Program-made: the position numbers and the translations under genes
From: Macropodus opercularis
Taxonomy: Eukaryota; Chordata; Actinopteri; Anabantiformes; Osphronemidae
NCBI GenBank assembly: GCA_030770545.1
Contig: CM061104.1
Span: forward strand, 17,617,001 to 17,681,000
DNA length: 64,000 nt
Reading direction: 5' to 3'
The notes under the pieces: generated by a model
Told to the model about the DNA's origin: nothing
Databases searched by the model: none
Seen by the model: the letters and a program-made list of their open reading frames with translations, nothing else
In this document: piece after piece, positions 1-10,730 of the stretch
Layout: each line of letters begins with the position of its first letter
How positions within the stretch are numbered: the first letter of the stretch is position 1

Positions 1-2779
1 GGAAGGGAAATAAAATAACGTGAGAAAGAAGAAAAGGAAGTCAAAAGATATAAAAGTAATAAAGGAAACACTACAAGCAGCCAGGAAGGAAGGAAGGATC
101 CCAGCTCAGGGTCCCTCAGCTACCGAAGCGCTAGAAGAGAAGAAGGAGCCTGAGAACAGAGCGGCCGCTGTCTTATCTTGAATTGTGAAACATGTCTGAA
201 GTTCATCAAATCAAGCTGAACCTGAGAGAGAGCTGAGTTAGTTGGAAGCAGCTGTGGACCGTGCTCCCCCCTCCTCCTCCATAGTCTCTCCATCGCGCTG
301 ACAGCCATGTTGCAGCTCCGTGCGTGTTCAGACGATGAAACGCCCGGGTCCTTTCCTCGCTGCTCAAACCGACAGGATGTTCATCACGCTGTGGTCCACA
401 CATCGTCCTGTGATGATCTGTGACGTTTGCGTTGTTGACATGTCCCCACTTTACGTTACACAACGCAGTTCTCTATAATCGCGTCACATCTGATTGGTTA
501 ATAAATGCCATTGTTACTTGAGCGTGAAGATGCGGTTTTGGGGGCTCGGTGCTATCTCGCACGTCCACGTTTTGTCCACTTACGTTAACACACTAATGAG
601 CTGCAGCAGGCTTCACACTGTTGTTCAACATGTGGTGGCAACATGTCAAGTCAGGAAAAGCACCACTGCACCAACACAGACAAGAGAAGACGACAGAGCG
701 GGAAGAGAGAACTTGACACTACGGGCTCACTGCATGGGCCCGTTCCTGACTCGTACTTCTGGACTGAATGTGTGTAGTGGAACTCCTCACACGACCCACA
801 CGCCTTAAATGTGCTGCTGGTTACTGTCACTCTCTGTTTGTGCAGCGGAGACACTGAAACCCAGCACTCGAGCATTTGTAACCTGGAGAAAGAAAATGTG
901 GGACATCTGGGTCATGAGACCCGTCAGCTGTGGAGAAACGCCGTAGTTTACTGCAACCCCTCTGCCGTTGGCAAAGTGTAATTCATCTGTAGCGCTGTTC
1001 ACTCAGGCCAAGGTTAAGAGACAGCCTGGAACCTGACTGTGTAAAGTCCTGCACCTCTTTAGTGTCTCCTGATTCAGGGTCACAGATGTAGACGGACGGA
1101 ACGGTAGCCCTGCGGCCAAAACAGAGAACCAGTAATTTATTTTTAAATTGATCTGAGTTGCTGCGGACATAGTTTCAGACTGAGCTGCGTCTTTCACACA
1201 CACACACTTTCGCAGACTAACGACACCGCTGAGACAAATCCCCAGCTGGTCTTTCCCATGTCTCTCTAACTCAGGACTCTTCCCCCTTCAAGAGGCTCGA
1301 GATCCAAGTCTCGGCTCCCCGTGGGCCACGGTGAAGGATTGTAACTATTTTCTCCGCAACGAAACCTCAAACACAACAACAGCAAATTAGTCATCACGAC
1401 CTGCCATAACATCTTGATTTGTGTAGTAGCGTGGGAGCGACGGTCAACACACACACAGTGTGGCTCTCAGCGGCGCACTTTGAGGGATCAACTCGTCAGT
1501 AGGGCCTGAAGGATCCCGGGTTTTGGAAGCTCTTCCCCAAAAAATGATTTATGAGGCCGAATCGTTCACAGCGCTCACTTCCTGTCAGTGAAATCTCCAG
1601 ACGTCCTCCTCTGTTTTGTGCTGTCACGTCCCATCTCGATGGCTGGCTGTGGAATTTAGTGCACGGCCGGATTAGTCTTGTCTGCACATGTGTTGCGCCG
1701 CAGGAACCCTTGTGTCCCCGCTCACGTACTTTTTTATGCACACGCTCACTGTATGTTTTCTTTGCATGTTTCTTTCTCTTCTTCTTTCTTTTCTGTCCCT
1801 TTCTTTCTCTTCTCTTTGACAGCGAGCTAAACATCGGCGCTGACAGAAATACAGTGTCCTGTCAGACTCTCAGCCTCCTGAGGTGTTCAGAGCTTTTGAC
1901 TTTGGCACCATCGGCTTCCTTGGCGACTTCCTTTTCGATATTTTCCAACCTTCTGCTCAGGCGCTTGAAGACGCTGAAGCACTTGCTCAAGATCGAGGCA
2001 GAAATTGCTCTGTAATGTCTCCCTGGGTTTCTGTGTTCACCCAGACTGAAAGTTCCACTTTTGTTTTCTGCCTCCAAGTAGCGACGCGCTTGGGTTATAT
2101 TTATTGATATGCAACAGCCCCTGAGCACCTAATTGGCCGTTTAGAACTGACCCAACCTGTGATGGCTCCTTCATCTGCCAGCCTCCCTCCTAAAATGGCT
2201 GCCCTGACCACAAGCCTTCAGTCTGCCCAGCACTTTTCATAGACCTCAGCTGTAAAACCTTTTTTTTCTTTCTCTCTAACGTCTTCATTACTCTATTCGT
2301 TTTGTCCGCACACCATTGGGTGTAACAGAATACCAGACAGACCAACATTTAGGTCATTTCCTCCTCTTAAGACCAGATATTGCCCTGCTGCGAAGGTAGC
2401 CGGATTGCCAGATTGGAGGCCTGGGTTGCCAGATTGGGGATCCGGCTAATCTAATTAAAGAGTGAGGGAAAGAGGCCCCAGGGGCCCGCAGCGCTAGGAC
2501 TGTGGTGGAGCCAGGACTGGTTCCCCCTCTTTAAAAAACTATGCACCGCAAAATACAATGTGGTAATGTCTGCGGACTTAATTCTTCCGGAGTGGAGAGA
2601 GACGGACTCAGGGCTGCAGACAGCCACGTCCCTCGCTTCAGAGAGAACGAGAGAGAGACAGACAGAAGAAGAAGAAAGACTCTGAGGATGATTTATGTCC
2701 TGCTGTGGAGACGCAGAAATAAATCCAGTGACCTGGCGCAGAGGGGGAAGCAGGCCGTAAAGCGCAGGATCAATTCTGC
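1..2779. other. Upstream intergenic DNA, no gene recognised
   Basis: No open frame here has a recognisable protein family, a codon-like pattern or paired splice sites. The start is purine-rich with a short GGAA repeat near 84-97. A 154-codon + strand frame at 1551-2015 and an 88-codon - strand frame at 1862-2128 overlap each other on opposite strands. The latter is lysine/glutamate-rich but unidentified. In human, CRPPA lies on this side of MEOX2; I searched the frames for its C-terminal region by eye and saw nothing like it. Confidence 0.6.
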
Positions 2780-2945
2780 ACTGGTTCTCTTTTTCGAAAA
2801 ACCCCAAATGAGCTCAAATCTCCTCCCATGTCAAAGCCAATCGCTTTGCTTTATGTCATCGGGGCCTTTTATGATAGCGTCCCCGTTCTTTAGAGGAAGG
2901 CACGGCCGCCTGTCTGACGATGACATATGAGGTTCGGGCTTTGGA
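2780..2945. promoter_or_regulatory. Candidate conserved non-coding element (upstream of meox2)
   Basis: This block is complex in composition, free of repeats and dense in motif-like words, including AGCCAATCG (CCAAT/NF-Y-like), TTTTATGATAG (posterior-HOX/CDX-like) and TGACGATGACATATGAG. It sits about 14 kb before the meox2 start. The call rests on texture alone, because no alignment could be made. It could be ordinary intergenic DNA. Confidence 0.22.
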
Positions 2946-3497
2946 CTGAAAGGGGGGCACTCGGAGCTGATGATTAGGGTCTTCAGCGGTGAATGTGGTG
3001 ATAGCTGTGTGGGAGGCCTCTTTAAAAAGCGTCGCTAATTTGAGCCGTGGATGTTATTGGGGTTACTGCTCCTCGTTTTGCCTCAGCTCGCTCCTCCATG
3101 CACCAACACGCACGCACCGCGCAGTACGCGCTTCCAGGTGGCCGAGAGCTGTGCGTATAATTCACACCCACTCACCTCCTCGCATGTATCCAGTTCACTG
3201 TGCAACTTTTACTAGCGAGAGAAGGATCAGGTTCAAACTCCTCCAGAAATCCCAGCTTCTTTCCAGCCTATTAAACGGACCTGAAGTTGACCAGTAAAAT
3301 GATCGCTATGCTTATGTGCGACCTCTCGAATGGGCTGCAAGTGCAGACTGGATATTTGAAGGACATCGACAAATAAGCCGATAGAAGGTGAAAATTGAAC
3401 CTGATTTTATCAAGCAACCAGAAAAGTGACTCCGTATTGACGCTGATAATGTTGTTATGTATTTGCTAGAGTTGTCCTAAGTGAACAGACAGACACC

Positions 3498-3578
3498 AGG
3501 AGCCACTTGGGCTTCAGTGTCCTGCTCAAAGACACTTCAACACGTGTCCTGGAGGACAGTGGGTTCAAAGCGATGGAG
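3498..3578. repeat. Fragment of a dispersed teleost repeat
   Basis: The words GCCACTTGGGCTTCAGTGTC, CTGCTCAAAGACACTTCAAC and GTGGGTTCAAAGC are, from memory, diagnostic of a very common fish interspersed repeat. The copy here is short and diverged. The family is not assigned; it may be the 3' region of a non-LTR retroelement or a SINE built on one. No coding capacity remains. Confidence 0.5.
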
Positions 3579-4685
3579 CAGATTATTATTAGTCAATAAA
3601 CAATAATACAGCTTTTATGTAACTGCTTAAATATTTTACTTTTTGCCAAGAAATTAACCCAAGTCTTGATTTGTTGTTTTGAAAGCATTTCACCTTTTTA
3701 AACAGGAAAATCACATTAAGAATAAGAAAAGGAAAATAAATCAGGGAAAGTCCACTGTTTTGTTCAAATGTGTTTGCTTTTGCATTTCTCCTGGCTGCTG
3801 CCTTGATTTCAACACAATAGACAGAACAATATGCTCCTTTCTACACAGTCAAGGCGTCTTTTAAAGCACGTCACAAACGTTTAAGTGCTTGAAGTGACCA
3901 CTAGCTTCTACATCGAGCTTGTTTCTGATGAGGTTATTATGAAACACACTTGTGAACACTCACATCCGCTGATTTTGAAACTCCTGAGGAAGCTGCTGTC
4001 TGCAGTTCTCCGGCTATTACCGAAACTGTCATTTGCAGAACACGTTTCCTTTATTATAGCGTCAGTGCGTATTGGTCTTGGTTCTGGCTCGGCTGCTCTT
4101 CCTCTCTCATTCTTTCTCACATTTTGCACGCCCTGGACCAAACCCTTCATCTTGCCTCCTCTCCGTCTCTCTGACGTTGACTAATTGGCCTTTGTTGTGA
4201 TTAAAGCCACCAGATGCTCTGGCGAAACCAGCCAAAACCCCGTAAACTCACAGCCCTTTTTCTGTTCGCTATTCTTTCTTGTGGAGAGCAGCTGGAATGT
4301 CAGCCATCTTCCCATCAGCACGGGACGCCACAACACACTCGTTTTTAAGAGTGTGTTTACAGTGAAACTTTCCGCTGATGTGGGATAGATTTATTACTTA
4401 TTTACTCTCGGGCTTGGCCCGGCCTTTTGTCGGTCCCATTTCTGATCACTTTCGATGCCTCACGCCAGACCACGAAGTGATGGCGGCATGTAAACACACC
4501 CGACACGAGCTGTAATCCAGAAATGTGTGTGTTAAGTGTCTGTGTGGGTGTGAGAACGAGGCAGGAATCTGTGTTCTTATACCCACGTCTGGGTGTGTGT
4601 GTGTTTACACGTGTGTTTGTGCACGCATGTCACAATGTGAGTTGTTAACTGTGTGTTTCTTTTAACTCTGTGTGAGTTCCTGCTA

Positions 4686-4688
<3 letters not shown>

Positions 4689-4717
<29 letters not shown>
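4689..4717. repeat. (GT)n microsatellite
   Basis: An uninterrupted GT dinucleotide tract of about 14 units. It is preceded from about 4523 by a longer GT-rich region with scattered GTGTGT runs, so the pure tract lies in an older, degenerating GT-rich stretch. Confidence 0.95.
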
Positions 4718-4720
<3 letters not shown>

Positions 4721-4721
4721 A

Positions 4722-4870
4722 TCTCCCACGCTCCTTTGTGTGATTAGTCAGTTGTAATCAGCGCCTTGTGAAGGATCAATCAGGTGGAAGATAAACTTGG
4801 CCTGGTTGCGTAACACACTTCATTAGGAAAGAAAATGAAGCTGTGTGATCACAGGACGTCGTTAGACTAT
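4722..4870. promoter_or_regulatory. Candidate conserved element with PBX-HOX-like site
   Basis: Directly after the GT repeat the sequence becomes complex and homeodomain-motif rich. It contains GTGATTAGTCA, GTTGTAATCAG, ATCAATCA at 4775-4782 (reverse complement TGATTGAT, the PBX-HOX heterodimer type) next to CAGGTG (E-box), and CTTCATTAGG. The cluster fits a developmental enhancer upstream of meox2. The 8-mer alone is expected about twice by chance in this window, so the call depends on the cluster and is weak. Confidence 0.28.
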
Positions 4871-5241
4871 TTACACCAACTACTTCACTTTTTAAACCTT
4901 CTAACATATTTAAGAATTAAAGATGATTCTACTTACTCTCCAGTCTAGGGAACACTTTCCCAAATGGATGTTTCCAAATATATCTCTTTGAATCTTGTTT
5001 GTCTTGTTTTGTAGTTGTAGAAGTAGTTTGGAAAGGCAAGCCAACAGCAGCCACAGCAGTTTATCCACGCTGAGACGTAAAACTGAAATGGTAAGTTTGC
5101 GTAATAATCCTCCAGCACTAACAGCGAAACGTGTTTGTGCTTGAATCGGTTAGTTTGGCTTCCTTTTTTATGGTTTTGTGCATCTACTAGAAATAGTGAA
5201 TAATTATAATCTAGGTATGTAACATATATTCTTGATTATAT

Positions 5242-5370
5242 GATAAGATAAGATAAAATAATAATAATCCTTTATTAATCCCACGTTGGGGAATTTCAAT
5301 TGTTACAGCAGCTACAGATAATAGGCAGAGCAAAAAGGCAGAAATGTGAGGAAGAGTGCAATAAATTAAA
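5242..5370 (-). repeat. Truncated non-LTR/SINE-type repeat with GATAA-type tail
   Basis: A short tandem (GATAA)n run at 5242-5260 leads into CCTTTATTAATCCCACGTTG and then TTGTTACAGCAGC. This matches a very abundant teleost interspersed repeat that I know from many fish genomes. The microsatellite side is normally the 3' tail, so the copy is probably inserted in the minus orientation. It is 5'-truncated and non-coding, and the exact family is not assigned. Confidence 0.6.
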
Positions 5371-8300
5371 ATTTTAATTAAATTTAATTTTTAAAAATGA
5401 CTATTAACGTGGACAGTTAAACTACTGTGAGTTTGGAGTGTGAGGAAGAGGATGGGCTTTTCATTCTCATCCACCTGTCGACCTTCTGTCATGTTTTATG
5501 CCGTTTTTTTCTCTCCACTGGCTTAAAATGGCTAAATGCTGACAAAGATGAACAGATTCTGGTAGAACAATGATTTGTTCCAGTTTCAGTTTATGAAATA
5601 ATTTCTATTTGGCTCAGTTTATTTCTTTTCCATTTTAGCTGTACGCATTCGAGGGCCAGCGTTGTGTGAAAAATAACCCACTGAACATTTTAAGCCTCAG
5701 CTCCACTAACGTACGCGATATTTGTTTCAGTCTGGCAAAGCCCGATCGCGCACATAAAAGGCAGAACTTTGATTTGCATCATTCACTTCAGGCCAAGTTA
5801 TGCGTCGACATCAACAACGTGACATCAGCTTTTCAGCATCACCCGTACCAGCCTGCTGCTGGCTCGACGCTTTGCTGACATTACCCTGGTTGCTCTTTTC
5901 CTACGGTGCATTCACTTCCTGTTCCTTTCAACAGTTTGTTGCTTCAGTTTCCCTTTGATTTTTTTTTTTTTACCACGCGTCCATTACCTGAAATGACAAA
6001 ATTTCACACTTAAATTGTAACAGCAGGTGTAACTCATTACGCTAACAATGACTGGGCTGCATTGGGCAGTAGTGGTGATCAGAAATACATTCGCTCTAAC
6101 TGTTTGCCACCGTTGCACAGTGAAGAGCAGCTCATCATATGTGACATTTACAAAGACACGGCGCCTCCGTCTTAATCACACCTGTCCTTCTCAGACATCA
6201 GGTGTGAGAAACGCTTCTTGGTCCTATTTACTGCAAATCTAATGTAGATCTCTCTGTAAATCTCACTCCAGCCGCTTTAAAAATGTTGTCTATACAATAA
6301 AAGTGTGTTAATATGAAGCAGAAGAGAAAACACACAGGATATGAGTAAAAGGTAATCGGAGAGGTTTGGGCCGTCAATGAAAAGAAGTCAAAAGGGAACA
6401 GGCAGGATGGGAGAATAGTTTCCCTGCTGTTAATCTGTCAACCTTCAGCTTTCTCTCCACTGTATAATTTATGTTATCAGGCATTACAACAATATCCAGA
6501 GTTTCCACAGTGTCAGAATTTAGTGGACAGACTTGAGATGTTTTTCCTCTCCTGTAAAATTGAAGACAGTTGTAGGAGGACAAAAGCAAGAACGTCCAGT
6601 AAATGTGTAAGCGTTTATAAAACACGACTGTAGCGTGTGGTGGGTCTGAACATCAGGGAACGTGAACGGTTTTACCATCATATACACGTGTACAGTGCTT
6701 TAATAATAAAGACGAAATACTGTGCCCCATACTTTTCATAACTATTTGGCCTTTAGACAACGTTTTGGAAACTTCTTGCGCTGACGAACAATAAAAATAA
6801 ACGTCTGCATCTGGTGTTTGTGTACTTGGCAAATATCTGTAAAATATGTGTCAAAAACACCGAATTACATTTAAGCCGATGAGTTTGTTTATTCAGAGCT
6901 TATTTATCCACCGCGCAGAACATTGGCAAACGAAGCCAAGCTCACAATAATACACGTTTTTGTTCCACATTATGATCCTGTTTGTCCTCAGGTGCAATAT
7001 TTTGTGCAAAACATGATGTTTTGCAGCTGAAGGTTAAATCAGTCAGGTATTATATGAGATGGGTTTTTTGGTTGTGAAATAACAGTATTTGTGCTGTAGC
7101 TCAACACACAGGGACTCGCTCATATATTTTTATTTATCCGCTTTTTGCTTTGTTCTGCTTTGTAATGTGATTAGTGTCTAATCTTTTTACAGCCCACTGT
7201 TGACCTGACGTGTTCGCTTGCTTTGGTGAGTTGGCAGCTTTACTTTTATTGTTTCGCTTTTTCGCGGCTCCACAGCAGAAGTGTCGTCTAAAGGCCTAAA
7301 GCTGGAACAGTAAATCAGTTTTATAGAGAGATACTGGATGTGCGATCCAAGTGGCAGCCGTCCCACACTGGTTCCTGTGTGAGTCTGTTGCTTCAGACCG
7401 ACAACATCCCTATTGTTTCCGGCTGGATGACGAACTGCAGTGGTGCGACTGTCCAAGCCCAGGTGCTGCTCTCTTCCTTCTCTGCCTTCTCCCCCCGTTA
7501 CGACTTCTTTCACACGTCGTTTCTTAACGTGGAGTCGTTTGTATAGAACAGCGACGGCAACATACCTGCAGGGAGTTGATACGTTTGTTTATCATCACCA
7601 CTGACTCATAAATTACATTTCTGCGCTGATATTTCTGGCTCTCGCTTTCTGGCTCATTCGCTGTTTTGCAATAAATCAGTTATCAAGATGCTTTTCAGTT
7701 CTGCAACAACCTCCCCATTATCCAGCTGACGTGCTCAGAACTGAAGGACATCAAAACATGGACGTCCTTAGTTGAGGTTGCCTGACGTTTCCATAATCAT
7801 TTAACGGATTCGTGTAAATACAGCAGAAGATCCAACTTCAGATAAAGGTGTTTATTATTTTCGTTGTTTCACTGTTTGTGTGGACATAATATCAGGTTGG
7901 AAGCAGAGACAAAGCAAAGGCGGCTGCAAATAATAACATATAAAGCTTCAAGAATTTTATTATTAATGAAGACTTAAAAGATGCAGATGTTACCTGCAAA
8001 TCTACAGAAACATTAAGCTACTTCATGTACAACATACAGTATAGTGGAGCCACTGTAATGTGTCCTAACACATGATTAAAGGTTTAGTAGGTAGAGAGTG
8101 TTTAGTTGATGTTGGGTGAAACACTGACAAACTCAGCATTTAATTCAAACCATGATTTTCCCCTTCGATTAACCAAAGGCTTCTGGATGCAGGTTTCAGG
8201 ATGCAAACACTGGACTTGATTCTGTAGGGTAGAATTTATGAAGAACAGTTTCATGATAAATCTGCAGTTCTGACAGCGTATGAGATGCCAAAACACTATA

Positions 8301-9539
8301 ACTCTCACAGCCACAGTCGTTTTATCCTGAGCGTTTTTATGATCTCAAGATAAACTGGACTCTATTACAATGTTCACGTTATGAAGCCCCTCACAGTCGT
8401 TGCGTTGTTTCTTGTGTCGCGAGCGCGGCCTAACGCTCGGGTTCATGCAAACGCCTTTGCTTTCTGGTGACCTCCAGGCGACCTCCGCGTTCACCTACTC
8501 GCAGCTCGGGGCGGTGTTGCTGAGAAGGGACGGTGCATCAATCGCTGGGCATGGCTGGACAGGATGGGTGGTGCTTGGTGCCCGTGCTACGCTTTTTGTT
8601 TTAAAAAAACGTCCGTGCCCTCGCCGCCAAAGAAAGCATACAAGGTCACGGCTTTGATGTGGATATTGAATAAACGCAGAACAATGAGAGGCTGTGGCAG
8701 TGCATGAGAGCAGTGCCACCGTTTGGAGTCTGCTATAGCGATCATGGGCTAAATATTAAACACAGAATAATCCCCGTACAGTCCGGAAGCCTTAAACAAA
8801 GGTGACCCCTGACCTCTGACCCCACCTGAGCTGTTAGTGAATTAATAGAAACTGGAAACTTGTCCGTCTAGAGGTTTGAAATGTCAGCGAATTGAGGATG
8901 GAGCAAACATTTGTAGGATTGAAGTTTGGTGAAACTACAAATAACGGATGCTGATCTGCCATCCTGCCCTCAGCTTGCAGGTGTCCCTCCCACACACTGC
9001 TACACTATAGGGACTGATACACGACTGTAGTGTGCCTGCAGACTTCTATCCTCATGGAAGGCTGCAGTTCCTATGGGGTCACGGTTGGTCTGGTACATTC
9101 CAACAGGAAGTCCCACCTCCTCCTCCTCCTCCTTTTGTTTTAATGAAGCCCTTGGGAGGTTCTGGAAAGCCCTGGAACTGAATGCAGTCCATCCCGTCCA
9201 AACCGCCGCCTCCTCTTCAGTCCCAGCGAGCTTGGACCAAACCCCGCTCTGCCTCCTGCACACTGCCCCGTCACCACGGCAACCACAAACAGGACGGGAC
9301 AGGGTCCTGCTGAAAAACAGGGCTATGGTTTCACCAGATGTCCCGGCTCTCAGGCAGCAGAAACGTTCGGCTCTGGTCAGTTCGTAGCGTGACTCAGGCA
9401 ACACGTTGTATCTATTAGCGGGATTAGAGCTCCATCGCTGGATTTCTGTTGCAGCGCGGTTCATCATTTTTAACAAGGCAAATCACTGGGGGGACAGCTG
9501 GCTTGAGGTGTCACAACATAAAATTCAGGAAATCGACAC
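5371..9539. other. Intergenic DNA, no gene recognised
   Basis: All open frames here are short, and none shows homology by eye or splice-site pairs that would join them. Poly-T runs (5959-5970) and AT-rich patches alternate with complex sequence. The frame at 8400-8657 on + and its mirror at 8495-8719 on - are both open over GC-rich sequence and are treated as chance. Confidence 0.6.
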
Positions 9540-9915
9540 TACACTGTATTACAGCTTATCTCACCCTATCATCATGACAAAGGAGGCATTTGCAAGCATA
9601 CAGCATGCCTTCGTATCCTCCTATTGTCCCGGCCTTACGTCATGTCCACATCGAGCCGAAGCCAGTCACTCCAGTCCTGATTGGGCGATGACATGGGATT
9701 GTTCTGGACCACAGTCAGGGGAAATGCTTGGGAACTCCGCTTCCCAGCGTGAGAGGAGATGGAGAGCAGAACGGCTCCCTGGGGGCGCGGCCGGCGACCC
9801 CGCCGATTGCAAAATATGCAGAGGTCAAGGGGTTTCTATTGGCCGAGAGCTAAATATGACTGACACGAAGGAGCAATAACCCTTGACTCCAGAGCTGCCG
9901 AGGAGACGCCTTATT
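9540..9915. promoter_or_regulatory. Candidate conserved non-coding element
   Basis: A 370-bp block of complex sequence contains AGAGGTCAAGGGG (a nuclear-receptor half-site extended as for ERR/SF-1 type receptors), TTCTATTGGCC (inverted CCAAT-like), GCTAAATATGACTGACA and CCTTGACTCC. It has no repeat character and no believable exon. A 157-codon frame runs through its first part but ends without a splice donor in a protein-like context. It is about 7 kb upstream of meox2, so it may be one of its enhancers (inference). Confidence 0.28.
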
Positions 9916-10697
9916 TATTTACATGCAGCTAAATGTCAAGCAAACAGATGGGACTTTCAAACATACCTTCAGTAGAAAACAATCTGTCATGTAAACTAAG
10001 GGAATTTAGTAAAAACAAACCAAAAAGAAGTGGAGTCTCAGTATGTCGTAGTCCAACACGGGCACAGAGCTGCATTCAAGACTCATTATCTTTATATCAA
10101 TTAGACACGAGGAGTACGATTAGTTCAGTACTGTACTGTAGCTAAATATACTCCACTATTACACAGGGTAACATGTTAACATATTAATATACAGCTGATA
10201 TTGATATTTCTATAATACCCACAGTTTGTATTTGATCTACATTTGTTACTTGTTCTACTTGAATTCTAGAAGCCAGGATAATTGTAATAACTGGATAATA
10301 AGGTTTGTTTTGTCTACACAATTTAATTTACTCTAGAAATATATAAACAGAGAGGAAATCACAGTAAAACATAGCGTATGACGTGTGCAGATAAAGATTC
10401 TTTTATAGAACTTATGTTCATACAAATATGAAGCGGAGTAACATGGCTGTAATAAGTGACATAACTGGCAATGGCATAAAGATAATGCTTCATTTGCATT
10501 TTTTTAATTTATTGTTTTAAATAGTTTTATATACCAAAATTTGTATTTTACCTGAACATATGATTTATTAGAAATGAACATTTTGGGGGCAACTCAGTCA
10601 GCCAAACACTGTACTACATTTTTCACACTGCCTGTGACGTGCTGTTTAGTCCAGAAACACTAATAATACAAATGTGTGTGAGTCCTTAAACACTGCC

Positions 10698-10730
10698 CAC
10701 ACACACACACACACACACACGCACACACGC
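10698..10730. repeat. (CA)n microsatellite
   Basis: A CA dinucleotide tract of about 11 units (10698-10720) is followed by an interrupted GCACACACGCA segment. Confidence 0.95.

Noticed and set aside
1551..2015. 154-codon + strand frame
   Set aside because: Low-complexity Leu/Phe/Ser-rich middle from a T/C-rich tract, no family match and no splice context.
9000..9476. 158-codon minus-strand frame
   Set aside because: Contains a poly-Glu artefact of a CTC/CCT tract, the opposite strand is also open, and there is no homology by eye.
10698..10730. Regularly spaced short repeats that might suggest an array
   Set aside because: Plain CA microsatellite. No CRISPR-like repeat-spacer pattern occurs anywhere, and the DNA is eukaryotic.
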